13,441 bases of DNA, taken from Paenibacillaceae bacterium UBA6304. Its GTDB lineage: Bacteria > Bacillota > Bacilli > Paenibacillales > Paenibacillaceae. Position numbers and translations under genes: made by a program. Below are positions 1-5,895 of this stretch, in pieces. Position 1 is the stretch's first letter, and every line of letters begins with the position of its first letter. Location of the stretch: positions 1 through 13,441 of the forward strand of contig DJTQ01000145.1 of the NCBI GenBank assembly GCA_002439285.1. Direction: 5' to 3'. The notes below the pieces were generated by a model that made no database searches, was not told the DNA's origin, and saw only the letters and a program-made list of their open reading frames with translations.

Positions 1-596
1 ACGGAACTATTGACGAGCCCCATCAGGAACATCAGCGTAAAGCCGGTTATAATGTTTAACCCTGGTTTGGGATAAATCTGCATGTCGCGTTTGACCGAAC
101 TAACGACATGTTTTTGAGTCTGCTCCAGCAGTGCCCCGAATACCTCCCTATCCTCGGTTAGTCGAGCGGTCGAAGCCATTCCCTGGGCCAATTGTTGAAG
201 CGTCAATCGGAGCGTGGTCGACGCTTCACTGATTTTCAGCTCATACATTCGCAGAGTCTGTACCTTACCGGATAAGATGCTATCCGTAAACCCAGCCGGA
301 ATCACGAAGCCCGCCTCTCCTTTATTTCCGGTCAGCTCCTCTTTTAATTTCTCTTCGTTCTCCATCTCTTTCAAGACGTAATCCGGCTTCGTTCTCAGCT
401 CATTCAGTACATGGGCGCTTGCCGCCCCACCATCCTCATTCACGTACAGAATTCTCGCCTGACTGGATTCGGACTGCCCCATCAGGGCAATCGTAAGGGT
501 TACCACCAAACAAGGAAGAAGAATGTGTAGGACAACGCCCTTTTTAGTACCAGCAATTTGGCGGATCATATTCCAGGCTATATTCAGACTATTCAT
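1..596 (-). CDS. ABC-2 type permease, second subunit (LnrN/YfiN-like), partial at window edge
   Basis: This gene encodes a membrane subunit of an ABC exporter. It starts at the ATG at 594-596 and runs off the left edge, so about 198 N-terminal residues are visible. The protein begins MNSLNIAWNMIRQIAG, has one hydrophobic segment near residues 18-38, then a soluble region of roughly 150 residues of the kind that lies outside the membrane in ABC2_membrane_3 (PF12698) permeases. A second hydrophobic segment (ITGFTLMFLMGLV) begins just before the edge. The ATG overlaps the end of the preceding permease gene by 8 bases (ATGAATAG), so the two are translationally coupled and probably form a heterodimeric channel. 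One ATPase plus two different permeases next to a NarL-class two-component system is the LnrLMN (YfiLMN) arrangement. Substrate specificity cannot be read from sequence. Confidence 0.85.
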   Translation of the reverse strand, partial: MNSLNIAWNMIRQIAGTKKGVVLHILLPCLVVTLTIALMGQSESSQARILYVNEDGGAASAHVLNELRTKPDYVLKEMENEEKLKEELTGNKGEAGFVIPAGFTDSILSGKVQTLRMYELKISEASTTLRLTLQQLAQGMASTARLTEDREVFGALLEQTQKHVVSSVKRDMQIYPKPGLNIITGFTLMFLMGLVNSS

Positions 597-1767
597 ATCG
601 GTAGCCCACCTTCCTGTAAGAAATCATGCCTATCAACAGCAATAGGCCGCCGATAATGCCCAACATCAGCACGTGATGGAGAATCTCAGCCGGATCTGAG
701 TCCAGCATAATGCGTAATATCCCCTGCATCGCCCAGTGATTCACCGTTATTTCACTCAATTTTTGAATCAAATCACCAGGAATAGGCTGAAATCCGCCGC
801 TTAGAAAGGTCATCAGAATGATAATAAACTGCACAATCGCGGTTGCAGTGGTCTGAGACTTGCTTAACAAGGTAATGGTTATGGCTAGCATCATGGAGCA
901 CAATACAACCAATACACAAATCGCAAGCAGATACACCGGATGACCTCCCCACTTAACCCCATACATCCAGGAAGTGCCGAAAATGATAGCCGCAGCTTGC
1001 AGAAGTGTGATCACGCTGTTCCCGATCATTTTTCCTGCGAAAATTTGCATCGAGGAGATGGGCATCGAGTTCAACCGATATAATGTCTTATCCTTGATTT
1101 CGCTGTTCAAACTCTGGTTGACCATCAACCCGGAATAGAGCAAGAACATGATTAGCATGGAAGCGGCGTAATATTGAAAGGCTGAATACGATTCACCCTT
1201 CTTATTCAACGAAGCATTCTCAACATATGAAAAGATTGCAGCGTTCTCCGCACCGGCTAGTGCCGGGATCGCCTTCTCCGGCCCCAATACGATCACCGAG
1301 GCCTGCATGCGGTTTACTTCGTCCAGATAAGCGTCGAATATCATGGTGGCTACATGATTTTTCAGGTGATTTTGGCCTAGAACATACTCCCACTGAGCCG
1401 GCTCTCCCCGGTTCACGCGGGCTTCGAAATCTTCCGGTATCACCACGGCAAAATCAATCTCTCCCGAGCGAAGATCAGCTTCAGCCTGCTCACGGCTGGC
1501 TCCGCTGCGAACGTCAAGAGAGGGCTTGATCTCCGCGCTATTCAGGAAAGACTCGAGCCCCAAATCGTCGGCCGCTTCCCCTGCCAGTCTCACCACAGAG
1601 ACAACGGATTTATCGATTTGAATATCCTCCCCGGAATCAAACACGGTCGATAACGCATTCCCAAGTATAAAGATCAGCAACAACGGGAGCAGAAACAGAT
1701 TCAGCAATACCACCCGCGCCCGGATTAGTTTGCGGATTTCAAACCATAGAATCGTCCATAATTTCAT
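589..1767 (-). CDS. ABC-2 type permease, first subunit (LnrM/YfiM-like)
   Basis: A 392-residue inner-membrane permease of the ABC2_membrane_3 type. The N-terminus (MKLWTILWFEIRKLIRARVV) leads into transmembrane segment 1 at about residues 20-40. A soluble loop of about 150 residues follows, then a cluster of about five transmembrane helices between residues 200 and 385, including SMLIMFLLYSGLM and FIIILMTFLSGGFQP. This one-plus-five topology with a large loop is usual for exporters of drugs, lipopeptides or polyenes. An AGGAGG site lies 9 bases before the ATG. The ATPase gene ends 12 bp upstream, and the next permease overlaps the end of this gene, so the three are one operon. By family knowledge the complex would expel or shield against membrane-active compounds. 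The linearmycin link is inferred from gene order only. Confidence 0.88.
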   Translation of the reverse strand: MKLWTILWFEIRKLIRARVVLLNLFLLPLLLIFILGNALSTVFDSGEDIQIDKSVVSVVRLAGEAADDLGLESFLNSAEIKPSLDVRSGASREQAEADLRSGEIDFAVVIPEDFEARVNRGEPAQWEYVLGQNHLKNHVATMIFDAYLDEVNRMQASVIVLGPEKAIPALAGAENAAIFSYVENASLNKKGESYSAFQYYAASMLIMFLLYSGLMVNQSLNSEIKDKTLYRLNSMPISSMQIFAGKMIGNSVITLLQAAAIIFGTSWMYGVKWGGHPVYLLAICVLVVLCSMMLAITITLLSKSQTTATAIVQFIIILMTFLSGGFQPIPGDLIQKLSEITVNHWAMQGILRIMLDSDPAEILHHVLMLGIIGGLLLLIGMISYRKVGYRYE

Positions 1768-1779
1768 TGTATCGTCCTC

Positions 1780-2715
1780 CTAATCCCGCAGTGTGCGCCC
1801 GGTCAGATTCAAGAAGAGCGTTTCCAACGTAGGCTGCTCGCAGACGACAGAATGGATGACCGTGTCATGCTTGGCGCAGATATAGAGAATGTCCTGCAAA
1901 TCATTTTGAGACGAAGGTGTATACAACTCCAGATCGCAGTCCTCATGCATGACTCTTGAGACCCGCGGAAGCATCCGCAGTTCTCTAATAACCGCTTCGC
2001 TAATCCCCGTTGCCTTGATTTTAATCTTCTCCTCGCCGGCCACGCGCTCACGCAGTTCTCCCTGGGTTCCGCAAGCGATCACATGCCCTTGATCGACGAT
2101 CGCCACCCGGTCGCAAATCGCGGAAACCTCTTCCATGTAGTGGCTCGTATAAATCACTGTGGACCCCATCCGGTTCAAATTACGAACCGACTCCAAAATA
2201 TGATTGCGGGACTGCGGATCAATCCCTACAGTCGGTTCATCCATAATGATCAGCTTCGGATGGTGCATAATTGCGCAGGCGATGTTAAGACGGCGCTTCA
2301 TGCCGCCGGAGAAGGTCTTGGGTAGTTCCTTCGCCCGGTCTTCCAATCCGACAAAGGCAAGCGCTTCAGCGATACGCTCCTTTAGCTGCCGCCCCCGCAA
2401 GCCGTACAATTTTCCGAAAAAAGCGACATTGTCGGCCGCCGGCATCCCTTCGTAGAGCGCCAAATCCTGCGGAACAAGCCCGATCCGCCGCTTGACTTCC
2501 AGCACCTGTTCATTGACGGAAATCCCGTCGACCCGGATTTCTCCCTGATCCATACGCAGTAGGCCAACGATCATATTGATCGCAGTGCTTTTGCCGGCGC
2601 CGTTCGGACCGAGCAGCCCAAAAATTTCACCTTCGTTAATCATCAGGTTAAGGTGATCTACGGACAGTTTATCTCCATAACGTTTCATAACATCTTTCAT
2701 CTCTACAAAAGCCAT
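1780..2715 (-). CDS. ABC transporter ATP-binding protein (LnrL/YfiL-like)
   Basis: A 311-residue cytoplasmic ATPase that powers the two permeases encoded downstream. All nucleotide-binding motifs are intact: Walker A GPNGAGKST at 36-44, Q-loop Gln83 (VPQDLALYEG), signature FSGGMKRR at 135-142, Walker B LIIMDEP at 155-161, and H-loop His192 (YTSHYMEE). Residues from about 225 onward form a C-terminal extension ending in ETLFLNLTGRTLRD, typical of drug-type (DRA/CcmA-like) exporter ATPases. The start is the ATG at 2713-2715, preceded by a purine-rich GCGGGGATTAG. It is the first gene of a three-gene minus-strand operon and diverges from a histidine kinase gene. The general function is near certain; the assignment to the LnrL subfamily rests on the neighbours and on my recollection that the family length is similar. 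Confidence 0.92.
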   Translation of the reverse strand: MAFVEMKDVMKRYGDKLSVDHLNLMINEGEIFGLLGPNGAGKSTAINMIVGLLRMDQGEIRVDGISVNEQVLEVKRRIGLVPQDLALYEGMPAADNVAFFGKLYGLRGRQLKERIAEALAFVGLEDRAKELPKTFSGGMKRRLNIACAIMHHPKLIIMDEPTVGIDPQSRNHILESVRNLNRMGSTVIYTSHYMEEVSAICDRVAIVDQGHVIACGTQGELRERVAGEEKIKIKATGISEAVIRELRMLPRVSRVMHEDCDLELYTPSSQNDLQDILYICAKHDTVIHSVVCEQPTLETLFLNLTGRTLRD

Positions 2716-2759
2716 CGCTAATCCCCGCTTTCCGCCTTCTATTCCCAGTTCCTGAATTT

Positions 2760-2787
2760 ATCTTATCAAGACTACACCTGTTCCGAA
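2760..2787 (-). promoter_or_regulatory. Possible sigma-A promoter of the ABC exporter operon
   Basis: Read on the minus strand, TTCGGA (2782-2787) is followed after 16 bases by TAAGAT (2760-2765), about 45 bp before the ATPase start codon. The -35 is poor (3 of 6 matches to TTGACA), which fits a promoter that needs an activator. The palindrome at 2813-2824 lies about 65 bp upstream of the inferred start of transcription. Chosen by eye. Confidence 0.4.
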
Positions 2788-2812
2788 GGTAGCGATCGTC
2801 ATATCTCACAGA

Positions 2813-2824
2813 TGACTAAAGTCA
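2813..2824. promoter_or_regulatory. Palindromic site TGACT-aa-AGTCA, candidate response-regulator operator
   Basis: This perfect inverted repeat (arms TGACT and AGTCA, 2-base centre) lies between the divergent exporter and two-component operons. A further GTCAT at 2798-2802 makes an inverted pair with the ATGAC at 2812-2816, so there are three TGAC-type half-sites within 27 bp. NarL/LuxR-class response regulators bind short inverted repeats of this kind. The centre lies about 60 bp upstream of the inferred start of the kinase transcript and about 65 bp upstream of that of the exporter transcript, a normal place for an activator. Binding is inferred. Confidence 0.5.
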
Positions 2825-2863
2825 CCTCCTCTTGAACAAAGGACCTTTAGCGGAGTAGTGTTG

Positions 2864-2872
2864 TGCTATAAT
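2864..2872 (+). promoter_or_regulatory. Extended -10 promoter of the two-component operon
   Basis: TGCTATAAT (2864-2872) is a perfect extended -10 element (TGn plus TATAAT). No good -35 is seen 16-18 bp upstream, which extended -10 promoters tolerate. Transcription should begin near 2879, leaving a leader of about 34 nt before the preferred ATG at 2913. Confidence 0.65.
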
Positions 2873-2912
2873 AAATCCAGCTTTGCAGAACATGAGAAAA
2901 GGGTTGGGGACA

Positions 2913-4064
2913 ATGCCTAGACGAACCCTGTTGTTACTAACTTATGGAATCGCTTTGATTCCCTGTTTCCTTCAGATTTATCTGCTCTCCGAACCCGTTT
3001 ATGGACTATATCTTATACGTGTCTTATGCTTGTTTGCACTCCTTGTGGCAGGCCAGATTTTTACTGCCGCGGCTCCGCGCGCAGCCCTTTCCATCATACA
3101 AATTCTGTATGCGGCCTGGTTCTGCCGGACTTACGGCGAATTGGCCGTTGTCGCCGCCATCAGTCCGGTTTTCTTGTATATGCAGTTACCTCGCCCCTAC
3201 TCCCGGTGGATCTTGTTCGGCTTCCACATTATCGCGCTTAATTATGCGGTTTACGGCCAGCCTGCCCCGTGGACAGCGGCCTGCAATCTTTTCCTTATGA
3301 TCGTCGGGATCCTTTTGGTTACGCTCCGGAATGCCGCGATGAATATACATTCTTCCGACGTCCGGTACGACGATCTGCGCAGAAAGCATTACGAGTTGGA
3401 TGAAACGAGAAATCGGCTACTGCTTTTTACAAGACAAGTAGAAGGGGCCGCCCAGGCGGAGGAAAGAAACCGCATCTCCCGTCAGCTTCATGATGATGTA
3501 GGCCACCGCTTGATCCGAGCGAAGATGATGATGGAAGCCGCACTTCAGGTCATCCCAAGAGATCAGGACAAGGGAATGACCCTGCTGTTGCAAATTCGCG
3601 ATCAGTTGACCTCCGGCCTGGACGAAATGAGGGCTGCTGTCCGGCGCATGAAGCTTCCCGAGGAAGCCTCGGGCATTCACGCACTGGGGCGGATGCTGGA
3701 AGAGGTTGGGCGGGAGAATGGGCTGCTCACCTCTCTGACGGTTGAAGGGGATCCTTACACCCTATACCCGAGCCAGGAATTAATTCTGTACAAGAATGCC
3801 CGGGAGGCGATCACCAATGCGCTAAAACACGGTCACCCCCGGTCCGTGAATATCCTCATTGCTTACAGGGAACGGGAAGTATGCATGGAAGTAAGCAATG
3901 ACGGCACACTTCCCGAAGCGACGCCATCCGAGACGACAGGATTCGGACTGGTCGGTATGAAGGAACGTTGTGCTTTGGCGGGCGGTCAGTTGGAAATTAC
4001 CTTGAATCCTTCTTTTACGATCACGACAAGACTGCCGGTGGAACGGCGCGAAGAAATAGTTTAA
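2913..4064 (+). CDS. NarL-class sensor histidine kinase (LnrJ/DesK-like)
   Basis: A membrane sensor kinase, 383 residues from the ATG at 2913. An in-frame TTG at 2883 would lie only about 4 nt after the inferred transcript start, so I prefer the ATG, which follows the G-rich stretch GGGTTGGGGA. Five or six hydrophobic segments fill residues 1-135 with very short loops, the intramembrane-sensing layout of DesK/LnrJ/LiaS relatives. A helical linker leads to the HisKA_3 dimerisation domain EERNRISRQLHDDVGHRL, with phospho-acceptor His193. The HATPase domain has an N-box (KNAREAITNALKHG, from about residue 293), an NDG version of the usual DNG, and a G-box (GFGLVGMKER, about 344). The partner response regulator starts 39 bp downstream. 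The lack of an extracellular domain suggests that it senses membrane perturbation or reads the state of the transporter; that is inference. Confidence 0.88.
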   Translation: MPRRTLLLLTYGIALIPCFLQIYLLSEPVYGLYLIRVLCLFALLVAGQIFTAAAPRAALSIIQILYAAWFCRTYGELAVVAAISPVFLYMQLPRPYSRWILFGFHIIALNYAVYGQPAPWTAACNLFLMIVGILLVTLRNAAMNIHSSDVRYDDLRRKHYELDETRNRLLLFTRQVEGAAQAEERNRISRQLHDDVGHRLIRAKMMMEAALQVIPRDQDKGMTLLLQIRDQLTSGLDEMRAAVRRMKLPEEASGIHALGRMLEEVGRENGLLTSLTVEGDPYTLYPSQELILYKNAREAITNALKHGHPRSVNILIAYREREVCMEVSNDGTLPEATPSETTGFGLVGMKERCALAGGQLEITLNPSFTITTRLPVERREEIV

Positions 4065-4103
4065 CTCTAATTTCAAATGGATGGATCGGAGAGGAATGCC
4101 TTA

Positions 4104-4766
4104 ATGTCTATAACGAATCTGACGGTATTTATTGTGGACGACGATCCCTTTATCCGGGAGAGCCTGACTTTGCTGATCGGTCTGGATCAGGAAATCGAAG
4201 TCGTCGGTTCAGCCTCTAACGGCGCGGAAGCGGCAGAGATGATCGGGCGCGGAGCTTATCCGGATGTGGTATTGATGGATATCCGTATGCCTGACTGCGA
4301 CGGGGTTGAGGGAACAAAAAGAATCAAGTCCCTGTCTTCCGACATTTCTGTACTGATCCTAACGACCTTTGACGATGATGAGTTTATCATTGAAGCGCTG
4401 CAGAATGGAGCCAGCGGATACTTGCTTAAAAATATCCCTCCTGACCGGATCATTCAGGGCATCAAAACGGTACATAGCGGAAACATGCTCATCCATCCGG
4501 ATGTAGCGCGGAAATTGACGGGATTGCTGCGCCCCGTCTCTCCCTCCCCGCCTAAAGACAGACTGGCTGAAGCGGGATTGACGGCGGCGGAGCAAAATGT
4601 GGTCAGGCTGATCGCCGACGGCATGTCCAACAAGGAGATCGCCGGGCAGCTATTTTTAAGCGAGGGAACGGTCAAAAATTACGTCACTGAAATCCTCGGC
4701 AAGCTCGGTGTCCGCGACCGGACACAGCTCGCCATCCTCTACTGGAAGACCCGAAGCGGGAGTTGA
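4104..4766 (+). CDS. NarL/LuxR-family response regulator (LnrK-like)
   Basis: A cytoplasmic DNA-binding response regulator of 220 residues. The start is the ATG at 4104-4106 because GGAGAGGA (4088-4095) sits 8 bases upstream; an in-frame ATG at 4077 has no such site. The receiver domain shows the acidic pocket Asp12-Asp14 (VDDDP), phospho-acceptor Asp59 (LMDIRMPD), the switch Thr in LILTTFDDD, and the conserved Lys in GYLLKNI. After a linker rich in Pro and Ser, the C-terminal LuxR helix-turn-helix reads LTAAEQNVVRLIADGMSNKE and then the recognition-helix motif EGTVKNYV. It would be phosphorylated by the kinase encoded just upstream and most likely activates the divergent exporter operon, probably through the palindrome at 2813-2824. 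Target and direction of regulation are inferred. Confidence 0.9.
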   Translation: MSITNLTVFIVDDDPFIRESLTLLIGLDQEIEVVGSASNGAEAAEMIGRGAYPDVVLMDIRMPDCDGVEGTKRIKSLSSDISVLILTTFDDDEFIIEALQNGASGYLLKNIPPDRIIQGIKTVHSGNMLIHPDVARKLTGLLRPVSPSPPKDRLAEAGLTAAEQNVVRLIADGMSNKEIAGQLFLSEGTVKNYVTEILGKLGVRDRTQLAILYWKTRSGS

Positions 4767-4792
4767 TATCATATCATTTGCGGAAACTTACC

Positions 4793-4828
4793 AAAAAAAG
4801 CTGCCCCAGTTTTCCCGGAGGCAGCTTT
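4793..4828 (-). terminator. Rho-independent terminator of ydjO
   Basis: The perfect 9-bp arms AAAGCTGCC (4797-4805) and GGCAGCTTT (4820-4828) enclose a 14-base loop. Read on the minus strand the stem is followed by TTTTTTT, which makes it a strong terminator for the gene at 4862-5068. In the plus direction it may also stop the response-regulator transcript, but the U-run there is poor. Confidence 0.8.
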
Positions 4829-4858
4829 CATATGAATCATAGGCAAATCCGGACCGGT

Positions 4859-5068
4859 TTAACGGTCCACTTTCATGGAGTTGGTGTTGACAAGTTGCGG
4901 AAGCATCTTCGTTCCCTTCACCATTTCAGAGGAACACAGCGGACATACCGGAACATAGTTAAACGCAAAGTTATCCCTCATCCATCCGTTGCAATCCTCA
5001 CTCATGCAAGACCATACCGGCGTGTTCTCTTCAGGAATTTCTTCAATCGTTTTTTTACGGTAGTTCAT
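4859..5068 (-). CDS. ydjO: Cold-inducible YdjO-family protein
   Basis: A 69-residue cytoplasmic protein that I recognise as the YdjO family (PF14169), described as cold-inducible in Bacillus; its molecular role is unknown. It has a zinc-ribbon look: Cys21 and Cys26 (WSCMSEDCNGW) pair with Cys42 and Cys45 (VCPLCSSEM), and the SEDCNGWMRDNFAF stretch is the family signature. An ideal ribosome site, AGGAGG, lies 6 bases before the ATG. The gene lies directly downstream of the cold shock gene in the same direction. I see no convincing promoter in the 88 bp after the csp terminator, so it may depend on read-through of that terminator or on a promoter I could not identify. Confidence 0.85.
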   Translation of the reverse strand: MNYRKKTIEEIPEENTPVWSCMSEDCNGWMRDNFAFNYVPVCPLCSSEMVKGTKMLPQLVNTNSMKVDR

Positions 5069-5146
5069 GATTACCTCCTATAAAGTTCTTTTGCCCAAGC
5101 GCTTCTATAAAAAAATAACCCCGGAACCCATGAACTGTATGCAAAA

Positions 5147-5187
5147 AAAAACAAAAACTGCCCTTAACGCACGCGTTAAGAGCAGTT
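5147..5187 (-). terminator. Terminator of the cold shock gene
   Basis: Outer arms AACTGC (5156-5161) and GCAGTT (5182-5187) plus inner arms CTTAACGC (5163-5170) and GCGTTAAG (5173-5180) form a long hairpin with one mismatch. On the minus strand the stem runs into TTTTTGTTTTTTTTT. It sits 10 bases after the csp stop codon. Confidence 0.8.
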
Positions 5188-5196
5188 ATGCCTGCA

Positions 5197-5397
5197 TTAC
5201 AGTTTTACAACGTTCTCGGCTTGTGGTCCGCGGTTGCCTTGAACAACGTTAAATTGTACACGTTGGCCTTCGTCAAGCGTTTTGAAGCCTTCGCCAGTGA
5301 TAGCACTGAAATGAACGAATACGTCATTTCCGCCTTCAACTTCGATAAAGCCAAAGCCTTTCTCAGCGTTGAACCATTTTACTGTTCCTGTTTCCAT
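5197..5397 (-). CDS. Cold shock protein (CspA/CspB family)
   Basis: A 66-residue single-domain cold shock protein, a five-stranded OB-fold RNA chaperone that binds single-stranded nucleic acid. The RNP1 motif KGFGFIEV (13-20) and RNP2 motif VFVHF (26-30) are intact, and the C-terminus [13 protein letters not shown] is canonical for Bacillota. Length is normal for the family. AGGAGG lies 9 bases before the ATG. The gene has a leader of about 130 nt containing a long hairpin (5450-5506), and its promoter stands back to back with the thi operon promoter. Which csp paralogue this is (cspB, cspC or cspD) cannot be decided from the protein alone, so no symbol is given. Confidence 0.95.
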   Translation of the reverse strand: METGTVKWFNAEKGFGFIEVEGGNDVFVHFSAITGEGFKTLDEGQRVQFNVVQGNRGPQAENVVKL

Positions 5398-5449
5398 GAA
5401 AGAATACCTCCTACATTAAAGATTAACATGATCCTTTTTTTCATAAAAA

Positions 5450-5506
5450 ATTCACATATTGAAAAAAGTTCATTTTAGAAATTGACACTCTTTTCAATAC
5501 ATGAAT
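5450..5506 (-). promoter_or_regulatory. 19-bp hairpin in the csp 5' leader (candidate RNA switch)
   Basis: In the minus-strand RNA, the arm from 5506 to 5488 (AUUCAUGUAUUGAAAAGAG) pairs along all 19 bases with the arm from 5468 to 5450 (CUUUUUUCAAUAUGUGAAU) across a 19-nt loop. Sixteen pairs are Watson-Crick and three are G-U. The three wobbles would be A-C mismatches in an RNA from the other strand, so the structure suits the csp transcript. It starts about 22 nt after the inferred transcript start and ends about 40 nt before the ribosome site. csp leaders are known to carry temperature-responsive structure; the exact role here is inferred. Confidence 0.65.
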
Positions 5507-5534
5507 ATCACTTCTTAAAACTTTAATTGTTTTC

Positions 5535-5563
5535 ATTATACTCCGCCGAGAGACAAAAAGCAA
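5535..5563 (-). promoter_or_regulatory. Sigma-A promoter of the cold shock gene
   Basis: On the minus strand TTGCTT (5558-5563) is followed by a 17-base spacer and a perfect TATAAT (5535-5540). Transcription should start near 5528, which gives a leader of about 130 nt before the csp start codon. Confidence 0.65.
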
Positions 5564-5581
5564 ATCAAAAACGATCTTTGC

Positions 5582-5610
5582 TGGACAGAAACTTGAAGCC
5601 AGAATATAAT
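5582..5610 (+). promoter_or_regulatory. Sigma-A promoter of the thi operon
   Basis: TGGACA (5582-5587, 5 of 6 matches), a 17-base spacer and a perfect TATAAT (5605-5610). Transcription should begin near 5617, about 20 nt before the conserved part of the TPP riboswitch. Only 18 bp separate this -35 from that of the divergent csp promoter. Confidence 0.75.
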
Positions 5611-5633
5611 GGCTAGTGTAATCCGCAGTTTAT

Positions 5634-5726
5634 AGTTCAGGGGAGCTGGAAATCGGCCGGCTGAGATTGTATCCCTCAAGATACTGACCCTTTAACCTGA
5701 TCTGGGTAATGCCAGCGTAGGAAGAA
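5634..5726 (+). promoter_or_regulatory. TPP riboswitch (THI element)
   Basis: The conserved THI-element blocks appear in order: CAGGGGAGC at the 5' side, the pyrimidine-binding GGCTGAGAT (5659-5667), a short stem GTATC/GATAC (5669-5673 with 5680-5684), then ACCCTTTAACCTGATCTGGG and TAATGCCAGCGTAGGAAG. This RNA aptamer binds thiamine pyrophosphate. A terminator hairpin and a competing antiterminator lie directly downstream, so it should act by ending transcription when TPP is plentiful. It controls the thiY-thiZ operon. Edges are approximate. Confidence 0.95.
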
Positions 5727-5794
5727 TGTTTAGCATGGAGCTTATTTTTTTTGAAGCCATGAACCTACGCGTCCCGATCCGGGGCGCTTTTTTT
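5715..5794 (+). terminator. Riboswitch expression platform: terminator with competing antiterminator
   Basis: The terminator is GCGTCCC (5769-5775) paired with GGGGCGC (5781-5787) over a GATCC loop, followed by seven T. The competing antiterminator pairs GCGTAGG (5715-5721, the last conserved block of the aptamer) with CCTACGC (5764-5770). It is extended inward by CATGG (5734-5738) with CCATG (5757-5761) and by CTT (5741-5743) with AAG (5754-5756). The two structures share 5769-5770, so only one can form. TPP binding holds GCGTAGG in the aptamer and frees the terminator. Confidence 0.85.
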
Positions 5795-5895
5795 ATATCC
5801 GGATGCCAGCGGACGCTACCGCCAACAGATTGAATTCAGGAAGGCAATGAACGAGAAACTGCGGAAATTCATGATCCGAAAAGGAGAGAATTTCT

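Noticed and set aside
2883..2912. Upstream TTG start for the histidine kinase (10 extra residues)
   Set aside because: It would lie about 4 nt after the inferred transcript start, without a ribosome site. The ATG at 2913 follows a G-rich stretch and begins directly with the first membrane helix.
4077..4103. Upstream ATG start for the response regulator (9 extra residues)
   Set aside because: The strong GGAGAGGA at 4088-4095 lies after it and is correctly spaced for the ATG at 4104; receiver domains normally begin just before VFIVDDD.
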